Source of the DNA: Sphingobacteriales bacterium
GTDB lineage: Bacteria > Bacteroidota > Bacteroidia > Chitinophagales > Chitinophagaceae
Length of the DNA: 61,925 bases
Direction: 5' to 3'
NCBI GenBank assembly: GCA_016185185.1
Contig: JACPOD010000090.1
Coordinates: 1 to 61,925, forward strand
The position numbers and the translations under genes were made by a program. Every line of letters starts with the position of its first letter. The stretch's first letter is position 1. Below the pieces are notes generated by a model, which was given only the letters and a program-made list of their open reading frames with translations, was not told the DNA's origin and searched no databases. Below, one piece after another: positions 43,310 to 53,408 of this stretch.

Positions 43310-45121
43310 ATGACTCAAAAAGAATTTCAATTAATAGCTCCTGATATTCCAAATGGCCCGGGTATATACAAATACTTTGGGGCTAAAAACGAAATCATAT
43401 ATATAGGAAAAGCAAAAAATCTCCGGAAAAGAATTAGTTCTTATTTCAATAAAACATTCGCAGGTTATAAAACTCATGAGCTTGTTATCAACATCAGGAA
43501 AATAGAATTCACAATAGTAAATTCTGAACAAGATGCTTTTTTATTAGAAAACTCCTTAATAAAAGAATTTCAGCCAAAATATAATATCAATCTTAAAGAT
43601 GATAAAAGTTACCCCTTTATCATCATTAAGAAAGAAGCTTTTCCGAGGGTTTTTTTAACGAGAAAAAAAATAAAGGATGGTTCTGAGTATTTAGGCCCTT
43701 TTACTTCTGTACAAAAAGTAAGAGAATTAATTGAATTTATACGATTAAATATTCCACTGCGAACCTGTAAACTAAATCTGACAGAAACGAATATCAACAA
43801 AGGAAAGTTTAAAGTTTGTCTTGAATATCACCTTGGTAATTGTAAGGGACCCTGTGCCGGCTATCAAACTGCTGAAGATTATAAATCAGAATTGGACCAG
43901 GTAAGAGATCTTTTAAAAGGTAACCTTACTCCTGTAATTAAAGTATTTAAACAAGAAATGCAGCGGCATGCCGAAAATCTTGAATTTGAAAAAGCCGCAA
44001 CTATTAAAAAGAAACTTGAACACCTGGAACAATACCAGGCGAAATCAACGGTTATTAACCCACGGTTGGGTGATTTGGATGCTTTCTCTTATTCTATAGA
44101 AGGCTCCATAACATATGTAAATTATCTTATGGTTAAAAATGGTGCCATTATTCAAACACATACCATAAGTCTGGAAAAAAAATTAGAAGAAACAGAAGAG
44201 GAGGTTTTGATATTTGCTATTGCACAACTAAGGAAAGATTTCAACAGTACCGCAAAAGAAATTATAGTACCAGTAACAATTCAATATCCTGAAAAAGATA
44301 TTTTACTTACAATACCAAAGGCCGGTGATAAGAAAAAGCTTCTTGAGCTATCAGAAAAGAATGTGCATTATTTCAGGGAAGAATTACGAAGAAAGAAATC
44401 GTTAAACCTACAGATAAAAACTGATGGGGAGAGAAAGAATATATTATACCAGTTACAGGATGATCTGCAACTAACAGAATTGCCATTGCATATAGAGTGT
44501 TTTGATAATTCAAATTTCCAGGGCAGCTACCCGGTATCGGCAATGGTTTGTTTTAAAAATGGAGTGCCGGGTAAAAATGATTACAGGCATTATAATATTA
44601 AAACAGTTGAAGGCATCAATGATTTTGCCAGTATGAAAGAAGTTGTGGGCAGAAGGTACCGTCGGTTATTAAATGATCATGCAGAGCTGCCACAATTAGT
44701 AATTATTGATGGTGGAAAAGGGCAACTATCTGCTGCCATGGAAAGCATTACAGAGCTGGGACTCCAGGGCAGGATAACGGTAGTTGGTCTTGCTAAGAAT
44801 GAAGAAGAGTTGTTTTTTCCCGGCGATAAAGAATCAGTAAAACTTCCAATAGATGGCGACAGTATGAAACTGATCCGGTTTATAAGAGATGAGGTTCACC
44901 GCTTTGGCATCAGCTTTCACCGCCAAAAAAGAAGTAAAGGAACCTTTAAGAACGAATTAGAGGCAATAAAAGGTATTGGCAAATTAACAGCACAAAGTCT
45001 TTTAAAAGAGTTTAAGTCGGTAAAAAAAATAAAGGAATTATCACAGGAAGTGCTTTCAGAAAAAATAGGATCAGCAAAAGCTGTTCTTATCAAAGATTAT
45101 TTTAAAGGGAACAAATATTAA
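43310..45121 (+). CDS. uvrC: Excinuclease ABC subunit C
   Basis: Nuclease of nucleotide excision repair; makes both cuts around the lesion with UvrA and UvrB. The 603-residue protein has the GIY-YIG domain at the start (GPGIYKYFGAKNEIIYIGKAKNLRKRISSYF), the cysteines in RTCKLNLTETNINKGKFKVCLEYHLGNCKGPCAG, and the UVR helix (NLEFEKAATIKKKLEHLEQYQ). The RNase H-like nuclease half carries ECFDNSNFQGSYPVSAMVCF and LVIIDGGKGQLSAA, and a C-terminal helix-hairpin-helix (IKGIGKLTAQSLLKEF) ends the protein. The length is normal. Confidence 0.96.
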   Translation: MTQKEFQLIAPDIPNGPGIYKYFGAKNEIIYIGKAKNLRKRISSYFNKTFAGYKTHELVINIRKIEFTIVNSEQDAFLLENSLIKEFQPKYNINLKDDKSYPFIIIKKEAFPRVFLTRKKIKDGSEYLGPFTSVQKVRELIEFIRLNIPLRTCKLNLTETNINKGKFKVCLEYHLGNCKGPCAGYQTAEDYKSELDQVRDLLKGNLTPVIKVFKQEMQRHAENLEFEKAATIKKKLEHLEQYQAKSTVINPRLGDLDAFSYSIEGSITYVNYLMVKNGAIIQTHTISLEKKLEETEEEVLIFAIAQLRKDFNSTAKEIIVPVTIQYPEKDILLTIPKAGDKKKLLELSEKNVHYFREELRRKKSLNLQIKTDGERKNILYQLQDDLQLTELPLHIECFDNSNFQGSYPVSAMVCFKNGVPGKNDYRHYNIKTVEGINDFASMKEVVGRRYRRLLNDHAELPQLVIIDGGKGQLSAAMESITELGLQGRITVVGLAKNEEELFFPGDKESVKLPIDGDSMKLIRFIRDEVHRFGISFHRQKRSKGTFKNELEAIKGIGKLTAQSLLKEFKSVKKIKELSQEVLSEKIGSAKAVLIKDYFKGNKY

Positions 45122-45158
45122 AATAAAATACAATCGGGGCGGGGTAATAAAAAAAATT

Positions 45159-45183
45159 GGGGCCAGGATAGAAATCCAGCCCC
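45159..45183 (+). terminator. Weak hairpin downstream of uvrC
   Basis: GGGGC (45159-45163) pairs with GCCCC (45179-45183), with GGAT/ATCC inside and a small bulge. The T-run after it is poor (GTCTTTA), so its strength as a terminator is doubtful. Confidence 0.4.
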
Positions 45184-45344
45184 GTCTTTAAAATCCAATA
45201 TCCTATGAAAAACCGTAACAAAGATAATACTTGAGTTCGAAAAGACAATACCTCAAAGTGGGTATTTTTAAGATTTATAAATACCACGTAGAAATACGAT
45301 TTTCAGGTGATTAGGCGCTATTTTGCAGCATTTGTGGATATAAA

Positions 45345-45375
45345 AAAAGGGCTGAAAAATGATTTCAACCCTTTT
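45345..45375 (-). terminator. gldN (gld operon) terminator
   Basis: AAAAGGGCTGAAA (45345-45357) and TTTCAACCCTTTT (45363-45375) form a stem with one mismatch and a five-base loop. On the minus strand it is followed by a T-run, just after the gldN stop. Confidence 0.85.
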
Positions 45376-45394
45376 ATAAGAAGTTTCAAGGAAA

Positions 45395-46468
45395 TTAATA
45401 TGACCATAAATCCTGCTCGTAATTAAAAATCTTCTCCTTTATATTATCACCCTCTAATAACCTTAAGATTGGGTCTTTAATATAAGCCCGTAAACGTAAG
45501 TCATAAGGATTATCAAGAGACGACTTTGTAATATAACTGCTGAAGAAACGATTTTCAAACAGTTCTTCCCAAGTCATTCTACCTCCAAAATTTTTGTTGT
45601 TATATGCTTCGTATTTAGCTAAAACTGTTCTTGCATCGGGATAATAAATCCAGAACATAGGTACTTCTTCATCCCCAATTGTTATACCTGTTGAAGTTTG
45701 TAATTTTTTAAGCGGGGCAATTCCAAGGATTCTTACAAACAACCTGGAAGATTCTTTATCAAATACCCATTCTTCTTTAATTCTGAACTTAGTAATTGAG
45801 TCTGGATCTACTTCTTTAGGAGTAATAACATATTTAACAAGATTGCCATTAATATCATAAGAAGGCACAGTATCCATACCACCACCAAATTGCTGCATTG
45901 CCTTTGCAATGGTTAATGGTGTTGTAAACCTGTCATCAATAGGATCAAAAGCAGTGAACATACTGTCTTTAACACCTTTTACAAGTATTGCTATGAAACG
46001 TTGGTTGCCATTGTCTTCATTAGCAGAATAACGGAACGGGAGGTTTATTTTTTCTCTAATGTCAATTTCACGCCATACTCTTGTACGATAAACAGCATCA
46101 TCTTCCCTTATATTTTCATATTCTAATGGCACCCTGTCTCTCACAAGGTTTCTTTCAATAGCTGCATCGTTACGCAAAGAAACAGACGCAGAATCCCACC
46201 CACCACTTGTAGATTTTGCCACCTCATAAGGTACATTTGATTGTTTGGGCTGCGTCCCTGAATTATTATTATTCATATACGCACTTTGTCCCTGGTTATT
46301 TGATTGTGCAGGCTGTCCATATGCTGACTGGGCAGGTTGGCCATATGCCGACTGTGGTTGTGTTTTTCCTGTTTTCTTTTTGGCTTTCCTCGTTTGCGAA
46401 AAAGCATTGAAACAATTCAAGCTTAGTGCAACTACCAACAAACCGATTCCTGCAAATTTCATTTTCAT
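45395..46468 (-). CDS. gldN: Type IX secretion system protein GldN
   Basis: Periplasmic partner of the GldK ring in the type IX secretion/gliding machine. The 357-residue protein has a signal peptide (KFAGIGLLVVALSLNCFNAFSQ). A low-complexity stretch with repeated SAYGQPAQ units spans residues about 40-75. The conserved domain follows: DAVYRTRVWREIDIREKINLPFRYSANEDNGNQRFIAIL, WVFDKESSRLFVRILGIAPL and MFWIYYPDARTVLAKYEAYN. Last gene of the gldK-L-M-N run. The AYGQPAQ repeats are an expansion not needed for the fold. Confidence 0.93.
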   Translation of the reverse strand: MKMKFAGIGLLVVALSLNCFNAFSQTRKAKKKTGKTQPQSAYGQPAQSAYGQPAQSNNQGQSAYMNNNNSGTQPKQSNVPYEVAKSTSGGWDSASVSLRNDAAIERNLVRDRVPLEYENIREDDAVYRTRVWREIDIREKINLPFRYSANEDNGNQRFIAILVKGVKDSMFTAFDPIDDRFTTPLTIAKAMQQFGGGMDTVPSYDINGNLVKYVITPKEVDPDSITKFRIKEEWVFDKESSRLFVRILGIAPLKKLQTSTGITIGDEEVPMFWIYYPDARTVLAKYEAYNNKNFGGRMTWEELFENRFFSSYITKSSLDNPYDLRLRAYIKDPILRLLEGDNIKEKIFNYEQDLWSY

Positions 46469-46478
46469 AAAAATAGTT

Positions 46479-48029
46479 TTATCTGAGATTAAATACTATT
46501 GGTGGCAATTTTCTTGATCCTCCCGGACCGCTTGCCCTGATTTCATCCAATACAACGGTTGTTCCGGGTGTACACCTGTTTATAATATCTCTTACGGAAT
46601 CAAAGAGGTTACCTGAAACATTGGGGCGTATACCAGGTGCTTCTTTAAAGTTTTGACCACCTACAGCATACAATGTATAACTAGTAACAGTAAAGTTTAC
46701 GCCTTCAAAAACAAAGTTTTCCAATTCAGCTCTTACGCCAGCCTGTGCTTTAAATTCAGCCGCAGGAATTGGGCCTCCTTTATTTCTACCAACCATAGCA
46801 ATTGGATCAGGAACCGTTTTAACCCTAAATTCAAACTTGCTGATTTTACCATCTGCATTAACTGTAACGATTGCTTTACCAGGTGTGGAAGGACTAGCTA
46901 TATATCTTCCTGCACCGGTTTTGCTTAATGAACCATTATCGATACTTACACTTACTTTTTCATCACCTACTGCACCACCTGTAACCGCTAATTCATTTGG
47001 TAAATCAATGTATAATACTTTCACTTTTTCAGCAGAAACAAATGCACCCGTAGGGGATCCTACGGTATAGTTGATTTCTTTTTCTTTTGTTTTTTCCAGA
47101 CCAGTAAGTGGATCTTTAAACTTAACCATTACTTTGATAGATCCTGTTCCGGGACTACCAACTGTAGTTTTCCAGTTTCCAAGACCATTTTCAACCGGAA
47201 CTTTATTTCCGTTTACATAAACGTCTGCAGGTACATCCGTGCTGTAAGCGCCTAATCCTGCATTTACCTCAAGTTCCTGTCCGGGCATTAAATATGTGGC
47301 ACTGGTACCAATTAATGCTTCAAACTGGTTATAGACAACCTTTACTTCACCAATTTTTTTGTGGAAATAATCAATCACCTGCGACTCACTGTTCTTAACG
47401 TCGTTTTGAAACTTACTTAAAATAGTAAGAGCAGCTATTGACGGTGTCATTCTGAAATAAGCTGATGTCCAATCCTTATTACCTTTATTTTCAGTTTTAG
47501 GCATTTCCAGGTTTAAAGGCATTGATTTAAGCAAAGCAGCTTTTTCTTTTTTATCCTCTTCACTTGAGTCTGGTAAAATTGCAGACAATTTGTTTTTAAA
47601 TTCTGTAAGCTTTGCCAATAACTCTTTTCCTTTTCCCTTGTTTTCCATTAAACGGGTTGCCGCTTCAAGGTTATCGAATTTGAAAACTTCTTCACCATCT
47701 TCAATTTTCAATCCGGCTTCTTTTTTCAAATCTAATTTTAACTGCTCAAGATAGGTGTTCATATCTGCAGCTATCTGCTTGGCCTCATCGGCTTTTGGCT
47801 TCCAAATCCTTGCTCTTTCAGCTGAATTGGGATCGTTTAGTTTTTCTCTGAATGATTCGTAAATAAGATTATTCTTTTCAGTTGCTACTTTATTCGCATT
47901 CTGTAAGCTGTTGTTTACGGTTTTAAAGGCATTGATGATCTCGGCAGAAACGTTGAGTGCCAGCAGTGCGGTAAGCACCAGGTACATCATGTTAATCATC
48001 TTCTGCCGGGGCTCCTTAGGTAAAGCCAT
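46479..48029 (-). CDS. gldM: Type IX secretion/gliding motor protein GldM
   Basis: Inner-membrane protein whose long periplasmic domains link the GldL motor to the GldK/GldN ring. The 516-residue protein starts MALPKEPRQKMINMMYLVLTALLALNVSAEIINAF (single membrane helix with the conserved glutamate). A helical domain and several immunoglobulin-like beta domains follow (SATYLMPGQELEVNAGLGAY, TGAGRYIASPSTPGKAIVTVNADG, MVGRNKGGPIPAAEFKAQAGVRAELENFVF). The length and layout are those of GldM in other Bacteroidota. It lies between gldL and gldN. Confidence 0.95.
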   Translation of the reverse strand: MALPKEPRQKMINMMYLVLTALLALNVSAEIINAFKTVNNSLQNANKVATEKNNLIYESFREKLNDPNSAERARIWKPKADEAKQIAADMNTYLEQLKLDLKKEAGLKIEDGEEVFKFDNLEAATRLMENKGKGKELLAKLTEFKNKLSAILPDSSEEDKKEKAALLKSMPLNLEMPKTENKGNKDWTSAYFRMTPSIAALTILSKFQNDVKNSESQVIDYFHKKIGEVKVVYNQFEALIGTSATYLMPGQELEVNAGLGAYSTDVPADVYVNGNKVPVENGLGNWKTTVGSPGTGSIKVMVKFKDPLTGLEKTKEKEINYTVGSPTGAFVSAEKVKVLYIDLPNELAVTGGAVGDEKVSVSIDNGSLSKTGAGRYIASPSTPGKAIVTVNADGKISKFEFRVKTVPDPIAMVGRNKGGPIPAAEFKAQAGVRAELENFVFEGVNFTVTSYTLYAVGGQNFKEAPGIRPNVSGNLFDSVRDIINRCTPGTTVVLDEIRASGPGGSRKLPPIVFNLR

Positions 48030-48122
48030 GGATTAATATTTTTGGTTTTATCTAATGTGGTTTTGTATCGGTTTTTTTACAGGATAACGGATTAATATAA
48101 ACTTAACCCTTTACTATTTTAA

Positions 48123-48950
48123 TTAACGGCCCTGCATGGCGTTAATCATGTTGCCATAAATCTGGTTTAATGAACCGAGGTTCTTAGCCAGGTTTGCAAT
48201 TTGTGTTTGAGCAGCTTTTGCATCTTCTACACTGCCCTGCATCGCTTGCGAAGCTTCAGCCAGGTTGCTATAAAACTTATTCATAGCTTTTAAGTGGTTG
48301 TTGGTATCCTGCAATTCCAGTTCATAAATGGTATTTAAGGAACCAAGATTTTTGGTCATTACCTGAACCTGCTCATGATACTGTTTTGTACTGTCAGCGG
48401 CATTATTAAAATGTGTCATGGTAGCTGTTGCATTCGTGTACACATCTTTCAGTTGACCCAGGGCAGTTGCTGCTTCTTTTGTTTTAGCAGTGTAATCATT
48501 GGTAGCTGCTACAACATCTGCCGTATCTTTTATTTGTGAGACTGTTGTACCAAATTTCTGGAACCCTTCACTTAATTTTTTAAGATTGGCAGGAGATATA
48601 TCGGCGTCCTGTAACATCTTATCCATTTGTTGTAAAGCTGGGTTGCCACTGTTACCTCCGCCTAAGGCGATAGGGGTCATTTCAAACTTGCCCGTTTTTG
48701 CTTTTTCCACATCGGGGTGCTCCGTAATCTTTGGGAAATATCTTTCCCAATGATATTCTTCCAATGGAGGCACTACAAAAGCCATCATTAAGAATACAAT
48801 TACTTCTGCTAAAAGCCCTAATGTAATCATTTCGTCTGCAGATGGCCAGTGGCGGATTTTAAATAATGCACCAAGAATTACCATGGCAGCGAAAAAGCTG
48901 AATAGAAAATTTAATACTTTCTGTCCTGTTTTTGTTTTAAAAAAAAGCAT
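48123..48950 (-). CDS. gldL: Type IX secretion/gliding motor protein GldL
   Basis: The 275-residue inner-membrane protein has two N-terminal helices: VLNFLFSFFAAMVILGALFKIRHWP and MITLGLLAEVIVFLMMAFVV, with the conserved lysine/arginine-histidine and glutamate of the proton path. A long cytoplasmic alpha-helical/coiled-coil part follows (KKLSEGFQKFGTTVSQIKDTADVVAATNDYTAKTKEAATALGQL). With GldM it forms the proton-driven rotary motor of the system. Confidence 0.95.
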   Translation of the reverse strand: MLFFKTKTGQKVLNFLFSFFAAMVILGALFKIRHWPSADEMITLGLLAEVIVFLMMAFVVPPLEEYHWERYFPKITEHPDVEKAKTGKFEMTPIALGGGNSGNPALQQMDKMLQDADISPANLKKLSEGFQKFGTTVSQIKDTADVVAATNDYTAKTKEAATALGQLKDVYTNATATMTHFNNAADSTKQYHEQVQVMTKNLGSLNTIYELELQDTNNHLKAMNKFYSNLAEASQAMQGSVEDAKAAQTQIANLAKNLGSLNQIYGNMINAMQGR

Positions 48951-49028
48951 AACGGTTAAGTTTATTAGTGGGTTTGTTAAATAAATATTGATTCAATTAA
49001 GGAAACGAAAAGACAGTTACAATTATTA

Positions 49029-50300
49029 TTAACGGCGGCCTAATGTTGGCGACAAATCAATTACACAACGAAAACCAATATAGGATTTTGACGTATCCTG
49101 ATATTCGTAATTACGGGAGCTTGTTTGTAAATAGTAACCAACATCTTTCCAACTTCCTCCACGTGTTACTTTACGCTTCATTCTTGGAGGGTCGCTGTCT
49201 TTTGCATTATACCTCAGGTCCGGGTTTAAATCGTGTGTAAAATTATAAGCACCTTCGTAGTAGTAGGAGGATGTCCATTCTGCAACATTGCCAGCCATAC
49301 AGTAAAGACCAAAATCATTAGGCCAGTAAGCATCTGCTCTTACGGTATAAAATCCACCGTCTTCAGGGTAATTACCCCGGCCTGGTTTAAAGTTGGCCAG
49401 CAAACAACCTTTACGGTTCCTTAAATAAGGGTTACCCCAGGGAAACATTGATTGAGAACGGCCACCCCTGGCAGCGTATTCCCACTCTGATTCGGTTGGA
49501 AGACGATAACTAGACTCTGTCATTTTCTTTTTGCTTTCCAGGAAATCGTTCAGGAAACGACCTCTCCAGGTACAAAATGCAGATGCCTGTTTCCAGTTTA
49601 CACCTACAACGGGATAATGCTGGAAAGCAGGGTGAGAAAAATATCTGTGTGCAATGGGTTCATTAAAGGAATAGGAGAAATCACGAACCCATACCAAAGT
49701 ATCAGGGTAAACCTTTACATTGTTTCTTATGATAAATTTAGAACGTGGCTCGTTGGGTTTACGGTATGCTGCTGCTTTATAATCAATATATTCTTCCTTG
49801 TAAATTAATTTATCCGGATCAATTTCCATTCTGCCATTTAAACGGTCATCCGGAGCCATTATCATACCATTGATTTTCTCATAAACATTTTTATCTTTCC
49901 AGAGAGCCTGCAATTTCTTTTGGTCAAAACTTCCTGTTTTTGGATCTCTTGGTATTTGGGCTAATTCACCGGCAATAGAATCTCTTACCCAGTTAACAAA
50001 CTGCTTGTATTCGCTATTTGTTATCTCAGTGGCATCCATCCAAAAACCATTGATGGAAACTGATCTGTTACGGGAAGTAAATGAAAAATTGATATCCTCG
50101 TCACTCGGGCCCATATGAAATGTACCCTGGGGGATATAAACCATACCGTATGGCTTTGTATTCATGGCCGGGTTAGTGTATGCAACTCCTTTGAGCTGCC
50201 CGTTATAGGCCATAGTTTTTGAAGACTTACCTGACTTACATGACACAGCAAGTACAGCAATAGATGCGATTGTTAGCAGACTTAACAGTTGGTTCTTCAT
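49029..50300 (-). CDS. gldK: Type IX secretion/gliding lipoprotein GldK
   Basis: Outer-membrane lipoprotein that forms the periplasmic ring with GldN. Start placed at 50300 (MKNQLLSLLTIASIAVLAVSC), which gives a proper lipoprotein signal with cysteine at 21; the open frame extends 42 codons further up without a signal. The 423-residue protein has a formylglycine-generating-enzyme-like sulfatase-modifying domain: GMVYIPQGTFHMGPSDEDI, VNWKQASAFCTWRGRFLN, YRLPTESEWEYAARGG, GLYCMAGNVAEWTSS and RGGSWKDVGYYLQTSSRNY. First gene of the gldKLMN operon. Confidence 0.94.
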   Translation of the reverse strand: MKNQLLSLLTIASIAVLAVSCKSGKSSKTMAYNGQLKGVAYTNPAMNTKPYGMVYIPQGTFHMGPSDEDINFSFTSRNRSVSINGFWMDATEITNSEYKQFVNWVRDSIAGELAQIPRDPKTGSFDQKKLQALWKDKNVYEKINGMIMAPDDRLNGRMEIDPDKLIYKEEYIDYKAAAYRKPNEPRSKFIIRNNVKVYPDTLVWVRDFSYSFNEPIAHRYFSHPAFQHYPVVGVNWKQASAFCTWRGRFLNDFLESKKKMTESSYRLPTESEWEYAARGGRSQSMFPWGNPYLRNRKGCLLANFKPGRGNYPEDGGFYTVRADAYWPNDFGLYCMAGNVAEWTSSYYYEGAYNFTHDLNPDLRYNAKDSDPPRMKRKVTRGGSWKDVGYYLQTSSRNYEYQDTSKSYIGFRCVIDLSPTLGRR

Positions 50301-50327
50301 GATCTTTTTATTTCGTACAGGAATTGG

Positions 50328-50335
50328 CAAATCTA
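50328..50335 (-). promoter_or_regulatory. Possible gld operon promoter -7 box
   Basis: TAGATTTG on the minus strand, 27 bases upstream of the gldK ATG at 50300. There is no TTG at the standard spacing, so the call is tentative. It lies inside the longer gldK frame and so supports the shorter start. Confidence 0.4.
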
Positions 50336-50440
50336 ATGAGAAAACGTGATTATTTCTCTTTGAATCTGTTACAATTCTACTATTAATTATATGAAAATCA
50401 AAATTCAAAATCTTCTTTTTTTGCAAAACGGCATAACGAC

Positions 50441-52516
50441 TTATTTATTGTGTTTAGGGGCCTGTGTTTTTACTAATAATTCAATCAGTGAATTTACGGT
50501 TGAAACAGGTTGATGGCAGGCATAATTTCTACACAAGTAAAGCAGCGTTTCCGTTCCAGTTTCTTTTTTGGATAATAACGGAAAGTCTTTGGACCCTATT
50601 AACGCGGATTGCAGGATTTTATTGGGGCAGTAATGGCTCAAAAACGCATCCCTTAGTACAGGAAAATTATTACCTACGATTGCAATTTCATTTACTCCAA
50701 TAACCAGATCAATTAAGAGAGATCCCCAAACACCAAAGGAACCCGGATGACGAATAATAGCTGGTAAAAGTGTAAGCAAATTGTTAACTGCTTGTTCTTT
50801 CCATTTGGGTTGGTTAAAAATAATAGATAATTGATGCAGGTTTAATGCCATTATTGCATTACCAGAAGGTGTTGCTCCGTCATAAATTTCTTTTTTTCGT
50901 ATGATCAAATCCTTTTGAGACTGATTGGTAAAGTAAAAAAAACCAGTGTCGCTATCTTCAAAATTGTCTTTTACAAATTCAGTTAACTGTTTTGCTATAT
51001 GCAACCAATTCCCATCTGAGGTTATTTCCTGAAGTTTTATAAGTGCCTGAATTACGTAAGCATAGTCATCCAAAAATGCCGGATATTTTGCAAAATCATT
51101 TTTATAGGTATGCAAAAAACTTCCATCATTCTGTCTGAATTTCTTCAAAATAATTTTCATGTTTTCACATGCCAATTGCCTGTATTTTGTATTTCCTGTT
51201 GCCGAAAATGCTTTACTTAAAGCAATATTCATTAATGCATTCCAGCCTAATAAAACTTTATCATCCGTTGCCGGTCTTGTCCTTTTATTTCTTTGTAGTA
51301 AAATTTTTTGCTTGCAGAATTTTAATTGTTCTGTTAATTGGTTTATTTCAAGGTTATTTAATAAAGCAAATTCTTTTAAGGGTGTTTTTATCCGAAGGAT
51401 ATTTTTCTCTTCCCAGTTACCACCTTCGGTAACATCATAAAAAGTGCAAAACAATAGGGCATCTTCTCCTAAAATCTTCTCCAGTTCATGTTTAGACCAA
51501 ACATAAAACAGGCCTTCTTCACCCTCGCTATCAGCATCCAGGGCTGATAGAAAAAGTTTTTCTTCGTTCATGAGTTCCCTTTGAATAAATTCAATTATTT
51601 CATCAATAACTCGATGATATTCGGGGTCTTTTGTTAATTGAAAAGCATCGGAAAGTACATCTACCAGCAATGCGTTATCATAAAGCATTTTTTCAAAATG
51701 CGGTACCAGCCACTCACTATCTGTACTATACCTGGCCAGGCCACCGCCAAGCTGATCATAAATACCTCCAAAAATCATCTTATTAAGACTAAGACAAGCT
51801 TGCTTTAATGCATCATCCTTTTTAAAAAAATGATAATATTTCAAGAGTAAGCTAATTGAGAATGTTTGCGGAAATTTGGGAGCTTTTCCAAACCCTCCTT
51901 CCTCAACATCAGCATTTTTCATCAGGTTTTCATAAGTAAGATGAAGTTGTGGTTCAGAAAAATTTTCTTCTTCGGTAATGAAGGCTTTTTTTATCTGTCC
52001 AAAAGAGTTTGAAGTTTTTAGGTGTTCTGTTAGGTTTTCTGCCTGAGAAATAATTTCCTGCTTTCTTTCCTTATAAGCTTGGGCAACCCCATATAAAACA
52101 TCTTTCCATGAAGGCCTGTTAAATGCTTTTACCGGAGGGAAATAGGTACCCCCATAAAATGGTTGTTTGTCGGGAGTCAGAAAAACATTTAATGGCCATC
52201 CGCCGCTACCAGTCATTGCCTGCACAGCATCCATGTAAATATGATCAATATCCGGACGTTCCTCTCTGTCAATTTTAATGTTGATAAAATATCTGTTCAT
52301 TATTTCGGCCACATCTTCCTGCTCAAAACTCTCCTTTTCCATCACATGGCACCAATGACATGCAGCATAACCAATACTTACCAAAATAAGTTTGTCTTCT
52401 TCTTTGGCCCTGTTCAAAGCTTCATCTCCCCAGGGATACCAATCCACCGGGTTATGGGCATGTTGCTTTAAATAGGGACTTGATTCATTAATTAACCGGT
52501 TAGCATATTTATGCAT
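50441..52516 (-). CDS. DUF255 thioredoxin-like protein (YyaL/SSP411 family)
   Basis: The 691-residue protein begins [59 protein letters not shown]. This is the family hallmark, with a CHWC thioredoxin-type site near residue 53. [26 protein letters not shown] follows, then an (alpha/alpha)6-type C-terminal domain ([50 protein letters not shown]). The family is found from bacteria to humans; the activity is unproven. No signal peptide, so probably cytoplasmic. It follows the HemD-like gene on the same strand, with a terminator hairpin between them. Confidence 0.92.
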   Translation of the reverse strand: MHKYANRLINESSPYLKQHAHNPVDWYPWGDEALNRAKEEDKLILVSIGYAACHWCHVMEKESFEQEDVAEIMNRYFINIKIDREERPDIDHIYMDAVQAMTGSGGWPLNVFLTPDKQPFYGGTYFPPVKAFNRPSWKDVLYGVAQAYKERKQEIISQAENLTEHLKTSNSFGQIKKAFITEEENFSEPQLHLTYENLMKNADVEEGGFGKAPKFPQTFSISLLLKYYHFFKKDDALKQACLSLNKMIFGGIYDQLGGGLARYSTDSEWLVPHFEKMLYDNALLVDVLSDAFQLTKDPEYHRVIDEIIEFIQRELMNEEKLFLSALDADSEGEEGLFYVWSKHELEKILGEDALLFCTFYDVTEGGNWEEKNILRIKTPLKEFALLNNLEINQLTEQLKFCKQKILLQRNKRTRPATDDKVLLGWNALMNIALSKAFSATGNTKYRQLACENMKIILKKFRQNDGSFLHTYKNDFAKYPAFLDDYAYVIQALIKLQEITSDGNWLHIAKQLTEFVKDNFEDSDTGFFYFTNQSQKDLIIRKKEIYDGATPSGNAIMALNLHQLSIIFNQPKWKEQAVNNLLTLLPAIIRHPGSFGVWGSLLIDLVIGVNEIAIVGNNFPVLRDAFLSHYCPNKILQSALIGSKDFPLLSKKETGTETLLYLCRNYACHQPVSTVNSLIELLVKTQAPKHNK

Positions 52517-52536
52517 GGCAATGTTTTAAAACAAAA

Positions 52537-52564
52537 CAGGGACAACAATTCTATGTTGTCCCTG
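52537..52564 (-). terminator. Terminator after the HemD-like gene
   Basis: CAGGGACAAC (52537-52546) and GTTGTCCCTG (52555-52564) form a perfect 10-bp stem with an eight-base loop. On the minus strand TTTTGTTTT follows. Confidence 0.85.
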
Positions 52565-52583
52565 AAATTTGATATTATTAAAA

Positions 52584-53369
52584 TTATTTCCGCAGACTAA
52601 TAAGAAAACGCTCCAATGCTGCTACCATGCTTGGTGCTTGTGGCTCGGGAGCCTTTATATGAAGAGTTAAGCCTGCCTCTTCAATTGCCCTTACTGTATT
52701 GGTACCAAATGCGCCAAGTAATGTGCCATTTTGTTTATACTTTGGCATATTTTCAATCAGGCTTTTTACACCACTGGGCGTAAAAAAACAAATGATGTCG
52801 TATTCGGTTTTTAAGACTCCCGTCACATCATTACTGACTGTTTTATACAATACAGGTGTTGCGTATTCGCAATTATGGTTTTTTAACCAACTGGTGATCT
52901 CATTATCCAGGGATTCAGAGCATGGGTATAAAAACTTTTCATTCTCTTTATGCTTGTTAATGACATCAAATAAGTTTTTGTTACTACCATCGGCACCATA
53001 AAAAACTTTTCTTTTGCGGTACAGAATAAATTTCTGAAGATAAAGGGCTACCGCTTCTGTGATACAGAAATACTTTGTATCCTGTGATACAGTAATTTTC
53101 ATTTCTTCACATATACGAAAAAAGTGATCTATCGCATTCCGGCTGGTGAAGATTACGGCCGAATAATTGCCTATTTCAATTTTTTGCTTTCGAAATTCCT
53201 TTGAAGGGATCCCTTCCACCCTTATAAAAGGATGAAAGTCGAGGTTAATATTATACTTTTTACCCAATTCAAAATAGGGAGACTTTTCAGAATCTGGTCT
53301 GGGTTGGGTAATGAGGATTTTCGTTATGGCCTTACCAGCTACGTTTTTTGAATGCCCGTTTTTAACCAT
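52584..53369 (-). CDS. Second uroporphyrinogen-III synthase-like (HemD) protein
   Basis: The 261-residue protein shows the HemD bilobal pattern: ITKILITQPRPDSEKSPYFELGKKY, VIFTSRNAIDHFFRICEEMK, YFCITEAVALYLQKF, TPVLYKTVSNDV, IICFFTPSGVKSLIENMP, LGAFGTNTVRAIEEAGL. It shares little direct identity with the hemD product at 13994-14695, which sits in the heme operon. Proteins of this type next to DUF4271 genes are common in Bacteroidota. It may be a functional synthase, a paralogue with another role, or a regulator. A TATCTTTG box precedes it. Confidence 0.82.
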   Translation of the reverse strand: MVKNGHSKNVAGKAITKILITQPRPDSEKSPYFELGKKYNINLDFHPFIRVEGIPSKEFRKQKIEIGNYSAVIFTSRNAIDHFFRICEEMKITVSQDTKYFCITEAVALYLQKFILYRKRKVFYGADGSNKNLFDVINKHKENEKFLYPCSESLDNEITSWLKNHNCEYATPVLYKTVSNDVTGVLKTEYDIICFFTPSGVKSLIENMPKYKQNGTLLGAFGTNTVRAIEEAGLTLHIKAPEPQAPSMVAALERFLISLRK

Positions 53370-53391
53370 ACTGACGTGGTAAAATGTTTTG

Positions 53392-53399
53392 CAAAGATA
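53392..53399 (-). promoter_or_regulatory. Promoter -7 box of the HemD-like gene
   Basis: TATCTTTG on the minus strand, 22 bases before the ATG at 53369. It matches TAnnTTTG; the box lies just before the end of the DUF4271 gene (53409). Confidence 0.45.
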
Positions 53400-53408
53400 A
53401 AATAATTC

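Noticed and set aside
45102-45287. A 61-codon minus-strand frame downstream of uvrC
   Set aside because: It overlaps the uvrC end and the hairpin at 45159-45183, and its sequence is aromatic-rich junk; the gap 45122-45394 holds only hairpins.
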